NCBI GenBank assembly: GCA_008921705.1
Contig: VFFE01008422.1
Span: 2,147,990-2,211,989, forward strand
Origin: Burhinus oedicnemus
Taxonomy: Eukaryota > Chordata > Aves > Charadriiformes > Burhinidae
DNA: 64,000 bases
Direction of reading: 5' to 3'
The translations under genes were made by a program, and so were the position numbers. Below, one piece after another: positions 25,690-38,450 of the stretch. The notes beneath the pieces are model-generated. The model was not told where the DNA came from and searched no databases. It worked only from the letters and a program-made list of their open reading frames with translations. Position 1 is the first letter of the stretch, and the number at the start of each line of letters is the position of its first letter.

Positions 25690-25828
25690 CTGCCAAAGGG
25701 TGTCAAATCTTTTTCCTTCCGGTATGGAGAGCTTTCCTGTCTTATCTCTGTCAATACGATAATGCAGTACTTTTCCTTCATTCAGCAGACACAGGGCATA
25801 GGAACCATTGCTGTCCCTTTCTCGGATA
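25690..25828 (-). CDS. SYK: SYK coding exon 4: core of C-SH2
   Basis: 139 bases, phase 2 in and phase 0 out, encoding residues 193-238. It holds the C-SH2 phosphotyrosine-binding arginine R194 ([17 protein letters not shown]), then [21 protein letters not shown]. Acceptor TTCCTACAG|TATCC. Donor CAG|GTCTGT is below consensus at +3 to +5. Preceded by the 9.8 kb intron 3. Confidence 0.96.
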
Positions 25829-28800
25829 CTGTAGGAATAAGAGAGATTTTCAGGGTTACACTTTACTAGGAATGAGCATCTGGGTTGAAATTAATTTTTA
25901 AATCACCCTTTCCTTTAGGCTTTGAATTAAAAACAAAGCAAAATCAGTACTGCAACTTCTGAAGACATTTTGTTATGCCTTTAATTTATTTCTTATTTAT
26001 TTCTATTATCTTTTCAGACAGAATCCCTAAAGTTCCTTTTTTTTTTCCCCCAAAGGCAGCAGATGACAACAGAAAATCCACGATGTGGAGCTCTTTGCTG
26101 GGCAGCTACAGAACACTGTGCAGTGCACAAAGTGCTCTCTGAGCAAGGAAGTGTTTGAAGGCTTGTGCACTGCAGGCCTCCAAAGCCCATGGAAGTGTGA
26201 GGCCAGGATCCAGCATATAAAAGCAGCTACACTTCAATCTCCTCTACAGCTGACCTAGAATTAAAAACAACAGATAAATGCCTTCATTAAAAGAAGACTT
26301 CTCTCTTGTATCTTTCATTTTGAAATAAAGAGATGACAGTACGGCCAGAAGATAAAATACTAAAAGAATATAATGTGAAATACAAAGGGAAAATCTTTGT
26401 GCACTGAAACAGCTTGTTGATTGGCTGGGAATTTAAAGTAAATCATACATTTATGTAATCATCAGTTCTTATAATTTCTGTGAAGACATTAATGCTTTGT
26501 TGCAGATTTCACATAAAATGCACATGAAATTTCATATGGTATTGGGTCTAAACTTCACCAGGGAGAAAATATGGAACGTAATACAAAAACGTTGTCTAAA
26601 ATTCATAGGTAGCCAGGATGATCTCCTTCTTCCAGAAGATCTGCAAGCAACATCTGAGATGCCTGTAAAGTGTTGCAAAGTTGTTATACATGTAGTCAAG
26701 GCCAGCTCACACCGAGACCAGCATTTTCTGGTGACCGGACCCAAAGTAAATAGGAATTTGCTACTAGCTCCATCATAGTTGGCGTAGCATTTCTGGGTTT
26801 AGAAAACAGGCTTTTTCTTTTAGTTTGATTTGCCCATTTTCACTTGCTGCTGACAGTGAGACAGCAAGAGCTAGATTAAAATTTTGCAGAATAATTGGTT
26901 TTTCCTACCAAAACCCCAGATTCAGCAACACCTAAACATTTCTTATTCCAGTCTGCACAGAAATCTACTCACTCTCCCTTGAATTTTCCAAAAGCCCTGA
27001 AAAGAAATATAGCAGGATATGCTTACTAAGGTGTTGGGAAGCTTCACTGGTGCAACACTAGTACTTGCTATCACATCTCAGAAGACTGCAGAGGCACGCA
27101 TTAAATTCTGCTCCTCAGCTGACTCACACAAGGCTGAACCAAAACTGTATTTTGTCTGAATGATCTTTTCAAGCAGAGTGCTTGCTGCTGAAGATGTGAA
27201 CAGGACACTGGCTAAAGGAAAAGAGAAGTAGGGTCAGGTTTTTTTCTGAAACCACAGTAACTTGCCTAGTGTCTCTAAAGCAACTTGAAATATACTGTGG
27301 TTTTTCATGACATGCAGGTATTTTCTCAGCCTGCTGATTTCCTGTGCTGACTGACCCGTGGAAAGCAACAGGTTCTGCTAAAATGAAGAATGACTTACTT
27401 TGCTTCCTCTGACTCGCTCCTAGCAAATAAGGCTTGGAAAAATATTTTCAGAATAGAGGCCATTGTTTCTAAAACACAAATGAATGGCATTTCATTGCAT
27501 TCAGACTTCTGTTCAGAATACAGCACAAGTAAGATTATAAAAATGCAATGCATTTTTTCCCAGTAACAAATGTACTTCGTGTTGCACTTGAGGAAATGGT
27601 GGCTCAAATACAATTAGCTCTTCTGAAACTGATTTTTATTTGCAAGAGTTGTTACTGTCACAAGAGGCATCGTAAACATTTCTTGAGAGCACAGGCATCA
27701 ATGGGAAAACAGAGTCCTGATTTCTAAGGACCATGGCACAGATCCAAACAGCCCTATCAGTATCCAGTGCAGGATTTAGGCGGAGTTCAGGTCTCTAAGG
27801 TTGTAGTTACATTTCTGAGCTCTTCCTTCCCCCAACTCAACAGCTACATAACTCTGAAGACAACTGCAGTTCACAGTCACGGAAACTTCTGTCAGACAGC
27901 TCTATCACTGCACATGCAAAAAAATCTCCATTCTAACACTTTATGATTGACCAGGGTCCAGAGGGAGAGTTGTTCTCTTGGGGTTATGGTCCAGGTGTTT
28001 TTTTAAACTGTAGTCGGTCAACTCCAGCACAATTTGCATCCCTACAAAACACAACCACAGGATGTACTGCTATCTTCCAAAACTTCTGAAGAGCAGAAGT
28101 GTCAAGAGCATTGAAGCAACAGCCAAATGATGGCCTAGGTCTTAGTTCTGGCAACCAGATCCCTTACTGTCCAAAAAGGGCTCTCACAGAACCTACCATC
28201 ACAGTCCAAACCAAAAACTTTTACTGCCTCTGGTGACAAGGATTGTCAGAGGTCATGTTTCACAGTTTCATTTTGGTTTTGTAGACACTGGTAACGGCTG
28301 TCTAGGTTAGACTAAGCCTCCAGAACTCCAGCCGAGTACATAGTACCCAGTACCTTACAGTTACCGTAAAAAATGGAATCAAAGAAAAAGGCTGCTCAAA
28401 CTGAAAGGTTATAAACTGAAACCTTTTCAAATGCAAATCAGGGTTTTCACATCTTCTTGATGGTGCTGCCTGTACTCCTCAGGGTGATCACATCAGATTT
28501 AGGGTCTCACTTTATCTGTGGAACTTTCGTTCTATGAAAAGTAACAATTTTCAGAACGTTGAGAAAAAAATCCAAAATTCAAAATGCACTGTCTGCTTTA
28601 ATGTGTTCTGAAATTATACACAGTATTTACTGCTCTTCAATAGAAACTGATAACAAATAAATTTTCCTTTTAAAAAGCTGTATTTATTTTAAAAAGCATT
28701 TTGGCAAAGAAGGAAGCCAGTGGTGAAATATCACCTGGTCTTCCATTTCATACCATTGCAGAGAATTATAGATCTACGGAAGAAAAACATAAAGATAATA

Positions 28801-30879
28801 AACACCTGTAAATAAACAATATTGACCTTTCACCCACTGAGATTAATCAGAAACATGAACAATTTTACTGAGAGCAAATTTGAATTCATAGATATATTAG
28901 AGAAGCACCAAGGTATCTAGATTTTCTATGGCATACATTTCAAAACAGCAATTTTAGAAGGAACTAAGAAGCTCAAATAGTTATGTTGATGCAATGTAAA
29001 GAAGTTTTAGTTACTGATTTTAATTTTCATGCAATCTATGAGTATTTTTTATGGTTTTGCGCATGTAACACAAATAGCAACTGATAACTATTTGGACTAT
29101 CATTACAGACTGTGTAAATAGCTATCCATTCTCTCCTTTTGTAAAGTCTCTATTTTTGTTTGGAAGAAAAAGAACAATGTCCCATTTTCTTCTGCTTCCA
29201 AGTGAAAAGCCAAATGATCCCTTTCTTTCTAAAGGAAAAAATCCCTGAGGGTAAAAAAAATGAATTGCTACTACAACATGCCTCATTGACCGTGAAGAAA
29301 AAAAGAAGCCACAGCATTCTACAGTGGAGAATAATGAAGGAAATAAACTAGCAAAATGTTTGCTTTAGGAATGGTGTTATATTATTCTCACTCCTGAACC
29401 CAAGGGCATGTTAAAGTTTGTTCTCAGCCTTGCTTTGCCTTCTCAGTGATAACAGCTTCACTGATGACAGTGATACGGACATTCCCCATTGCTGATCAAG
29501 ATCCAGCCATTCCCTGCTTGTCTGCCCTTATGACCATCTCGTAATGTTATTAAAAACATGGCAACTCATTATCACTTAAAATATCTGCAGCACACTGCAC
29601 GCGTTCCAAATTTGAGGCCAATAAGGAATGAACTTGGTGCCGTCTGTAAAAGGATCATACAAAAGAATAACTGCACCTGCAACAAGGGATCTTCTCAGTA
29701 CAACTATCTCAGTCAGAGATCACATCTTTTCTTCACACCTCTGACCCACTCTGCTGCTGAAGCGTACAGCGTAGAGCTAGCCTTGAGAAGCCATCACCCT
29801 CCTGCAGCAGTCTGCAAGTGGCACCTAACTATGTACCTAACTGAAGATCAGTAAACAGCTCTCCCAAAGACCTGTGGGCATCATCCAGGCTGCTGTGGAG
29901 GGGAGTACAGCACCTCCAGAAATGTGGTCCACTGTCTATATTTTATCATTTATCTTGCAAAATTTTTGTGGTCATCTAAGCCTAGCACTGCTTGGCATTT
30001 TGAAGAGGAACTTCATTATTAATTAATATCCCTGAATTAAGGTCATGCTTAGTAGGATTATTTTCACCTTGTCTGATGTCAACAATGACCAGTTCCATCT
30101 ATGGATACAAACATAATACTGATAAATTTATTTAAAGAGTACTCTACAGGGTCAGACAAATCACCTAGCTCAGTACGCAACGCAGTAGTTGTAAATTCCT
30201 AGAGGAAGACAGTAAGATTAATACAAATATAGACTGCTACATGTATTGGAAAAACAAATTTTTGGTCAAACTCTTACAGACAACTGCACTTCAAAATTTG
30301 TTATTTTGAAATGGTGTTACTAGTGTTAAGTATTGTGACACAGAAAAGACAGTTTAGTCTCTAGATGTCATGAGATGCCATGATGAGTAGTGCTGTGAGT
30401 AATCTAAGTCTAAACTAGTTTTGTCCTCTTTAGTATATCTTGTTGCATATTGAACACATTCTTATGATACTGAAATTATTTTTTACTTTCCTTTTACACA
30501 ACTGTTTGCATTCTATGTGAACTACGTATGGCTATGAACCCTTATAAAAGGTTTATAGAGACTAAACTGCTAATTATGCAATGCCTTCACTCACAATTTC
30601 CTTAACGTTGAATTTTTAAGTTTAATAGTATTTCTGAATATTGTTTATCTCCCTTCAGCTTCAGAATTTCCAGTTCTTAACACATACGCAAGATCACATG
30701 TTCATATGACTGAAGTGGTCACTACTGACGGGAAACCAAGATGTGCCAAGAGCTACCACACACTTACCAGAGTTGTTTTTTATGTCAAACTGCAGAGAAT
30801 ACTGCCGGTCTGTCACTGTTAGCAAATTTTTAATTTATTTTTCAACTGGTCCACACATACATGCACTTACATAGATAAT

Positions 30880-30980
30880 ATTAACAATATTATAATTAAT
30901 ATTATTATAGATTATTAATATGACTATTCTTAAAATAATAATAATAGTATTAATAATATTAATAATATTACTTATTACAT
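30880..30980. repeat. AT-rich low-complexity tract
   Basis: Degenerate (TAA/ATT)n such as AATAATAATAGTATTAATAA and ATTAATAATATTA over about 100 bases in intron 3. Confidence 0.75.
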
Positions 30981-33573
30981 CTAGACAATATTGATCATCA
31001 TATTCTAAAATCATGCGCCCTACCAGGCAAAGTCTAATGAAAAACCAGAAGTCTGGTAAGAACTAGCATCCTAACACAGCATGCAAAGTAGTGTTAATGA
31101 AGCTAACGGGGACTTGAGACTTAAATAAAGTTCTTTATTTTCAGTTGCTCTTCAGGTCATTTTAACACTATAAACATGGGTCTTATCACTCTGATAATGA
31201 AGTTTTCTGCACAATGTGCTGTTAATTTTAGCAGTTAGAAGAGGCCTAGCTAAAAAGTAAAGTTACTGAAAAAAATTGGACCTGTTTTACCTCAAACCAG
31301 GACATAGAGATATCATGTTTTCCTTCTATTCCACTGCTATAGTTTTTTCTCCAAATTTTGTGGCTAGAGTCGCAAAATGAGTGCTCTTGCTGGAAGAGGT
31401 GGGCACTACTTCCTGTTTCATGTCATTTCATGACATTGTTTCTACAGTTGGCTTTGAAAACAAACTCTATAGAACCCACATACATACTTACTTCACTGAC
31501 TTTTCAGTCATGACAAAAACTTTAAAAAGACCTTTGAGAATTTCCTAGTAAAACACCCACAGTTAGGTCAGAACTTTTCCAGCAGCTTGGATGAGTTGCA
31601 GTGTTAGACTCATGATTCTATTCATGACATTTTGAATTGGAATCTGGAAGCTTTTCCATATTTATTATATTAAAAAATCAAGATTTGATAATCTCGTAGT
31701 GCTGCAAAGCAGCGCTAAAGAAATCCAGGCATTAGATGTGTTCTAACAGAGCGCACTGTACTGGATTTTGTTTCAAGGTAGGTAGGTCAGACAGCAGATT
31801 TCTGGTGTAATGAAGTTTTAGAGACCCTTGTAAAAGAATATACAGAAATACTCTAGCCTTCTAAAATTTATTATTTTTTCCCTAATAAACAAGATTATTT
31901 TTGTCATATACCAGCATCTGCTTGTGGACTTGCTGAATAGCCTTGGAGTACCTCATGTCATTGAAAATCTAGCTTCTGTCTTTGTTCCCAGGCTCCAGTT
32001 CCTACCTCAACAAGCAAACTTCTCTCAGACATTGAATGTTTCTAAGTTTTACCTTTCAGTCAGCTACCAGGTTTGAGTGTCTCGACCAATGTGAGAAAAA
32101 CAGTCCCTGAGCAGCTACATTCACTAGCACAAATTCACAGTCCACAGATCTACAGAAGATTCTGGTATGTGCTGCTGCTGGGTAAGGAAAAAGTATGTGA
32201 TGCCTGTGCCCGAAATGCAAAAAAGTGCACTGCTCTAGCACTCAACAATTTTGCTGCTAGTGTTTCAGTTAGCTAACAATTATGAGTGGTTTATTTCTCC
32301 ACACCTGCTGAGCAAGCTTACGTTAGGCAAACCACTGCAGAAAACAGAAAACCTCTCTGAATTAAATGGTTCTTTTGTTATTTGCCATGAGTCTCTAGGT
32401 CTACTGATCAGAGAGCTAGAAGACCTCTAGAAGGAAAAATAACCAATTTCTGATACACATGAACAACACGTTATTTCTCTTGCTGCTCTGGCTGCTGAAT
32501 TATGAGACAGATGAAGATCTCACCCTGTTTCTTCCCCGGGAGCATAAGATTAAATGGCAGCTAACTGGTTACTAAGCTCTAAACCTGCCAGATAGGCAGT
32601 CTGCATAAGAACAATTAATGCATCGGAAAGGACCCTACAGATGCAGAGGTAAAGAGTGTTGCCCTTAATAAGCGGAATGCAAGCTCGACATACTATCAGT
32701 TATATTTTCATATTATTTAATCTCCAGTGATACTTCTCATGGTTGAAAGAGAGCCTTGAAGTTAGCATTTTCTCCTCTATAGGTTTATCTACCTGATGTG
32801 AAAGCAGCCACCTGAGTTCCAGCAGAGCTATATAAGATAGGCACCCACTGACATAACCAGTTGCACATGAGAAGGTTTGACTGCTCCCTCCACAACTCAT
32901 TGAGCATGTCACTGCAAACAGCACAAGAAATGCCTCCTAGGCCATCTCTAAGGGAAACAGGAAAATGCTGGGGAAGTATTTGTATTTAAAGCTATAGGAA
33001 TGCTTATAGAAGATCAAAAAGAGACCAGGGTCTATAATAGAGACTGAAAATGTCAAGTCTGCTAAAAAATTACACTATCTCACTCCAAAGCCCAGCACTG
33101 TTATTAAGAAATGTTAGGTAAGGGTTTCATTTCTTTGAACAAAAATTAGCTCCTTTATTTTTTTCCCCAAAGAGAAGCACATTGACCACATAGAAACCAA
33201 TGTGTGCAAGAGGTAAACTGGAAAAGCTGCAAGCTTTAAAAAGTGATCAACATCATGACTCAGATGCTATAACATTGACTTGGTGAGATGTTAATACAGA
33301 AAGTAAGAATTTTTTAGAAAAAACAGGTAATTGAAAGAAAGGGTTGCTGCTTTGTTTCAGATTACATATCCACCTGCCCCTCTGTCTAAAAAGTAGTAAA
33401 AGAAACTATCAAAGTCACAAGGCAATGAAAAGGAGATGTGGTAAGGTGATGCTGTGCTGGTAATTCACAACAGTGACTACGTTCATCAAATCGATGAAAC
33501 TTTTCCTGTGCTATAGAAGAAGCATTCAGAAAAGATGAATCTGTGATAAGGGGAATGTTTGCTCCACAAACGG

Positions 33574-33640
33574 TTGTAACAATTTTTGTTACAAATGTAA
33601 CAATATTTGTAATAAAGGCATAACAATTTTTTGTTACAAA
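33574..33640. repeat. Cluster of TTGTAACAA/TTGTTACAA inverted repeats
   Basis: TTGTAACAA (33574-33582), three T, then its exact reverse complement TTGTTACAA (33586-33594); then TGTAACAA; then TAACAA, TTTT, TTGTTA (33621-33636). The unit TTGTTACAAA occurs at 33586 and 33631. A small nest of hairpins in intron 3. Confidence 0.7.
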
Positions 33641-33870
33641 TGGCAACAAAAGCAACTGGGTAAATGACCAGCTAGACGTGATCCCAAGAAACAGGGAGTA
33701 CCAGGCTGAAAATGTAAAGACACATGGCGACTTGGGTGACAGTGACCATGAAGCAGAAAAAATTCAAGGACTGAGGGAAGGAGATTTCAAGAAATGAGAT
33801 GTCAGTACACATGAAGTGTTTGTAGGTAAGACTGGACAGGAATTAACTCTACTGGAAATAAAGATTTAGA
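33640..33870 (+). mobile_element. Possible old LINE (CR1-like) fragment
   Basis: TAAATGACCAGCTAGACGTG and GGGTGACAGTGACCATGAAG followed by a diverged stretch resemble the GTGACCATGA region of CR1 ORF2. Similarity is weak and no 3' end is seen. Confidence 0.3.
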
Positions 33871-34544
33871 GGAGTTACAGGTTCCTGACAACTAAAATTG
33901 AAACATGGAAAGATATGAAGGTTGTATCTACATTAGCAATTAGTGTGGCACAATTACAGCAAATCAGTGAAGTGTAAGAGTTGGTACTGAAGAAGCATGT
34001 CCATCCCGCACTCACTCCTCGGGTTTTACTTTGAACTAACTTTAAAAAAGTCAGATAGTTGAGTGCCAAAGGAGACAGGTAGGTGATGAAATGTCTCTCA
34101 GGAATTATAAGCTGTAAGTGATCCTTCCTTGGCTACAACCTTTCAAGCTTCATTTTCTATCACTATATAAATAATTCTATTTGGGAGGGCACAACAAAAA
34201 ATGGCTCAGTGAAAACACTGATTTCTTTTCAAATGTGGATTTTCCAAAAGAAAAACTCTTTTGTTAGAAGATTCTGACTGGCTCTAATCCTCACGAGATG
34301 ATGGCTGTTAGTCACTATCCTAAATGACACATTTGCACTCAGAAAACAAAAGATGATGATGTCAAGTAAACACAGACAGCAGCAGACACAAAATGGTGTT
34401 ATCAAGGTAAAAGCAATTCCTTCTGTTTGCAAAACAAAGTACAGCCACTTCCCCCGGGAAAACCGACAGTTATAGATGCCAACAGTTGTTAACACAGGCA
34501 GTTTGTTCGTATTTTTACCACTTTGGTAAGTCAGCCTATTGGGC

Positions 34545-35310
34545 ACAGGTGGCCAGGCTTTGGTAGCAGGGCTGGAGGGGCTCTGTGAGGAGGCCAGGGG
34601 CTGCCTCCGGCAGGTCACGAGTGGTTCCAGCTGGCCCCAGTGGACATCCCTGCAGGGAACTGCCAAGCCCCCTCCACCTCCGTGAAAACATCCTTAAGCA
34701 AGGGCAGAAAAATGCCTGGCAGGTGGCAAGAAAAAAACCAAACACAAAACAGAAGGAGCAGTGCAAACACCAAGGGAGGAGGTGAGGAGGAGGCACTCCA
34801 GGACCTAGAGCAGAGTCCCCTGCAGCCAGCCCATGGGAGAGGTCATGGTGGAGCAGGTGTCCATACTACAGCCCTCCGAGCAGGTGGATACTTCCTGAAG
34901 GGTATTTCCTCTGGAGAGCCCACATTGCAGCAGGGAACAGCGTGAGGAAGAAGGAGTGGCAGAGAAGCTGTTACGGACCTGTCTCCCACCCATCCTCCCT
35001 GGCACTGCTTGGTGGGGAGAAGAGTTGGGTATGAATGAGTGAAGTTGAGCCTGTGAAAACTGGGGATGTGGGTGTGTGAGAAGAAGGTGGTTTTTTACCT
35101 TTTTGTCTTTGTTTCTTATCATCCAACTCAATTTTAGTTGACAAAAAACTACTTTTCCCCAAGTGGAGTCTGTTTTGTTCATGAGCGTGATACGTGATAT
35201 CCCTGTCTTCATCTTGACCCACGAGCTTTTCCATCCTGTTTTCTCCCCCTGTTCTGTTGAGGAGGGGGAGTGTGACAGCATCTTGGTGGGTCAAGGTTAA
35301 CCTACCACAG
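34545..35310 (+). mobile_element. Old avian LTR-type interspersed repeat (family uncertain)
   Basis: Resembles a widespread avian repeat in order and orientation: GGCCAGGCTTTGGTAGCAGG, GAAAACATCCTTAAGCAAGG, repeated CTGCAGCCAGCCCATGG-like units, GTGAGGAAGAAGGAGTGGCA, TTGTTTCTTATCATCCAACT, CCAAGTGGAGTCTGTTTTGT, GTTGAGGAGGGGGAGTGTGA and finally GGTGGGTCAAGGTTAACCTA. It sits in intron 3 next to exon 3, antisense to SYK. It is diverged and has lost the AATAAA-like stretch. Edges are approximate. Confidence 0.6.
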
Positions 35311-35649
35311 TCACTTAGTACTGCTTAACAGTTATAAAACAAAGTTCAATTAATTTTTCTTGGTGGTGAGTTTCTCTGATTCTCTCTTTAGAATTAAACC
35401 TAGCACTCGATTAAAAAACAATGACCCATGCTTTTGCTGTAGTTTCTCATCTTTAGTTAAGTGGAAACCTAATCTTGGAGACACTTGCTTAGCACAGGAA
35501 TGATTATGTCACGTATATCATGCTGGACTGGGCTCTCTCACTGTGAATAAGCCACCTTTTAGGGTGTACTCTCATTTGAAGTTCATTCAAGGGAACTGTG
35601 TAGTAACACTGGTGGCGGCAAACAGCAATACCACAGAAAAAACACTCAC

Positions 35650-35810
35650 AGAAATTTTCCATTGTTTCTCGACCCAATGAGGATACGGTGTTCTGACTCC
35701 TCCCGAGAAATCCTGCCGTGGAACCATGGCATCTTCTCATGGGCTGTAGTGGCAATCAACTTTTCCAGCTGAGGCTTTTGACTGATGATAGCTTGTTCAA
35801 GAGCATGCCC
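35650..35810 (-). CDS. SYK: SYK coding exon 3: interdomain A and start of C-SH2
   Basis: 161 bases, phase 0 in and phase 2 out, encoding residues 139-192. The first part ([18 protein letters not shown]) is the helical inter-SH2 linker. C-SH2 starts at W167 in [14 protein letters not shown]. Acceptor CTCTAG|GGG; donor TTTCT|GTGAGT (35649). Length and phase equal the aligned human segment, with substitutions only. Confidence 0.96.
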
Positions 35811-37244
35811 CTAGAGAGTGGTAAAAACACAGCTGGACAGTCAAACTGTCTTCTGCAATAAAAACATGACAGGTAGACTCACAGTATTGGATAGCTTTTG
35901 GGACATCCAAAATCTGCACATATTTGTTGTATGTGAAGAAGAGATCTGGTTACAATAAAGATATTAAACCAGAAACTAACAGATGGTAATCTAAACATCA
36001 CAAAGCTGGGATTCTTCCTTTACCTCTGAGAAACAGAAGGAAAAATAATGAGCAAATTAAGCCCTTAATATATCAGTATTTCAACTGAAAATTACATCAT
36101 ATTTTTATGCTAATGGAACACAGCTAAATATACTTATTGTCACTCAGAGATGTCATAACGTACCTCCATATTACATAACCTGTGGTAGTTTACTGAAATA
36201 AACTGAATACGCTTTGCATTGTTGCAGCATGGCTATGTTGAAGACACCAATGCAAATTTCCCAAAAGCAGACAGGATAGTCCCAATTTTAGACTGAACTA
36301 TGTTGTTATTTTAGGTATAACCTAGACACTTCTAAACCCATCTACAACTTATCACTTCTAAATCTGGCCCAGAATCTGAGTGCAAAAGCCCCTAGTTTCA
36401 TCAGTTTTCAACTTGAGTTCATCAACTTACTTCTAGGCTGGGCTCAGACCCAGAAAAAAACTGTAAGCCTCAGCACTTGTCATAAATGCAGTGTAAGTTT
36501 CAGACTTTTCCAGTTTGGGCATTGCTCCACATATTTTACAGAGCAGAACACGGAGGGTTACTTGTTAATACCAAAAGAGATGAAAAAATCAGTCTAACTC
36601 CAGGAGTTCATAATAGTAACTCATGGCATCTCAAGGTGAAATAATATTCCTGTTGCAGCCACCTATACTAGTGTTTCCATGTTAAGACTGGCTTCTTCAC
36701 ATTCTAAGGTAAAAATCCAGCCTGTCTTCCTCAGCATGGAACATTCCTGCTTGACACATGCAGTACCAAAGACATATAGACAGTGCTCTGCAGTTAAGAA
36801 ACCACAGAAACAAGGCTAGCTAAGAGGGGAGGATGTAAAACAAGTCGTCACCATGACACCATGCCTGCTTGCAAATGAATCCATAAAAATTCAGAATCAA
36901 ATGCAATCAAACAAACCATTTCTGTCTCTTGTTTGTTACACCTATTAATTTTTGGTGCATATGGAAATCTGATGACACAGGTTAGTGCAGTGGTAGATAA
37001 GGCTATGCTAGCCCAAGACATCATAAAAGCCTTAAGTTTTGTAAAATTTCAGGAAAAATACACTTATGGCCAAATTACTGCATGTATTGGGGGGAAAAAA
37101 CCCATTGTTCAAAACTCAAACAGCTATGATTCCATTATGAAAAAATACTACATAGCAGCAGCAGCAACAGCTGGAAACAGACACTGCAATCTCTTTTTCT
37201 CCTAACTCAAACACCACTTTATGGCAAACTCAGCCTGGATTTAC
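35811..37244 (-). other. SYK: SYK intron 2
   Basis: 1.4 kb, no recognised feature apart from the splice sites. Confidence 0.8.
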
Positions 37245-37658
37245 CTGCAAATTCCAAGTTTGTTTGACATACTCTCTGATGAGGTTCTCTTTTAAATCTT
37301 CAAAGGGTCCTGTTTTGGGTTCAACACCTGGTGGTCGGTTGAAAGGTTTTCTCAGTAGACAGATAAGGCCATCCGCTTCCTCTGAGTGATAGCTAATTAG
37401 TTCAGCAGGACTGGCATGCGACTTGCCTCCTGCAATAGCATATGAGCCACTGAGCTCCCTCTCAATTGTATAATGATGAACCTTCCTTCCATGGGCCAAG
37501 GATAAGGCAAAGCCCCCCAGGTAATTTCGGCTTTGGCGGAGCAAGTATAGTCCATCACTCACGCCTCCTTGCATCAGATACTCCTCGGCTTCTTCACGTG
37601 TAATATTGCCAAAGAAGTATGGCAAATGGTTAGCAGGGTTTGTTGTGTTGGAAGCCAT
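37245..37658 (-). CDS. SYK: SYK coding exon 2: start codon, N-SH2 domain, start of interdomain A
   Basis: Encodes residues 1-138. The ATG (37658-37656) has a good context, AGCATGG, and the protein start [18 protein letters not shown] aligns with the human N-terminus with one residue fewer. The N-SH2 core is visible: GNITREEAE at 17-25, the binding arginine R41 in [10 protein letters not shown], and the loop HHYTIERE. Y130 in REYVKQTW equals human Tyr130/131, whose phosphorylation is known to uncouple SYK from ITAMs. The exon ends with NLQ in phase 0 at donor CAG|GTAAAT (37244). It reads through four codons into the intron, so the open frame is longer than the exon. Confidence 0.97.
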
Positions 37659-37697
37659 GCTTTTTCTTTTCCAAGTAGCAATCTTAGTATTCTATAT
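37659..37697 (-). other. SYK: 5' UTR part of SYK exon 2 and its acceptor
   Basis: A strong acceptor, TTTGTTTTTCAG|ATATAG, ends at 37698, leaving 39 untranslated bases before the ATG. No upstream ATG is seen in this stretch. Confidence 0.85.
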
Positions 37698-38364
37698 CTG
37701 AAAAACAAAGACAGAGACATAAGCATCAGTTGAAAATGACAGGATAAATCAGTAACATGGCAGTCCACATGGTATGTAGGCAACACTTTTCTAAAAAGTG
37801 AAGATCACATTTTTGTTTTTATCTTGTCAGAAATTGTCTTTCTAAATCCAAATAGAAAGTTTTTCCCTGTTATACACTAATATAAAAGTTTTCTATAACT
37901 GCACAAGTTTCCTTTAACTCTTTCCCTCTCTGCTCCTTTGCCTGCTCCTGATATTTTCACTTGCCTGAATGTCTCTCTCCATTCTTTTGTACTAGCCTGG
38001 AGGTGTTTCCCGGTAAAAGGAAATAACTAGGTAAGAAAGATTCAGGGAGAACAGTTTTTCATTCCAGTTTTGTGCCATCATAATTTTGCTTATAAAAGTA
38101 GCTTATGCCAGTATGCGGGCTGAGTATGGACAAAAGTCCTATATTAAAATAGCTAACATTCCTGTCCACAGAGATTTAACAATGTTTTTTTAATTTAAAA
38201 AAAAAAAAGCGATAGTGTCTTTTAGAACAGTTTTCATTTCAAACAGCATATATTGAAACAATATAAAGGTGAACTACTAACAACACCACTGAAGAGAATC
38301 AAGTTCAGCATCTCCGAAGAATAATAGTGAATATAACATACATGGTTTCAATTAGATTCTTAAT

Positions 38365-38450
38365 TTAACAATAAAAATAATCTCATATATATTTAATATA
38401 TATCATATATGTAAGAGATTATATTATTATATATTATTATTTGATAGATT
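38365..38450. repeat. AT-rich tract with imperfect hairpin
   Basis: Near-pure AT with TAATCTCATATAT (38378-38390) facing ATATATGTAAGAGATTA (38405-38421), an imperfect stem. It lies in intron 1, 0.7 kb before exon 2. Confidence 0.6.

Larger units (their letters stand above)
25829..35649 (-). other. SYK: SYK intron 3
   Basis: 9.8 kb. Holds the old LTR-type repeat near exon 3, the possible LINE scrap, the hairpin cluster and an AT tract. The remainder is unremarkable AT-rich sequence. Confidence 0.7.

Noticed and set aside
34536..35294. Frames of 86-158 codons on both strands
   Set aside because: They lie inside an avian LTR-type repeat and do not resemble gag, pol or env.
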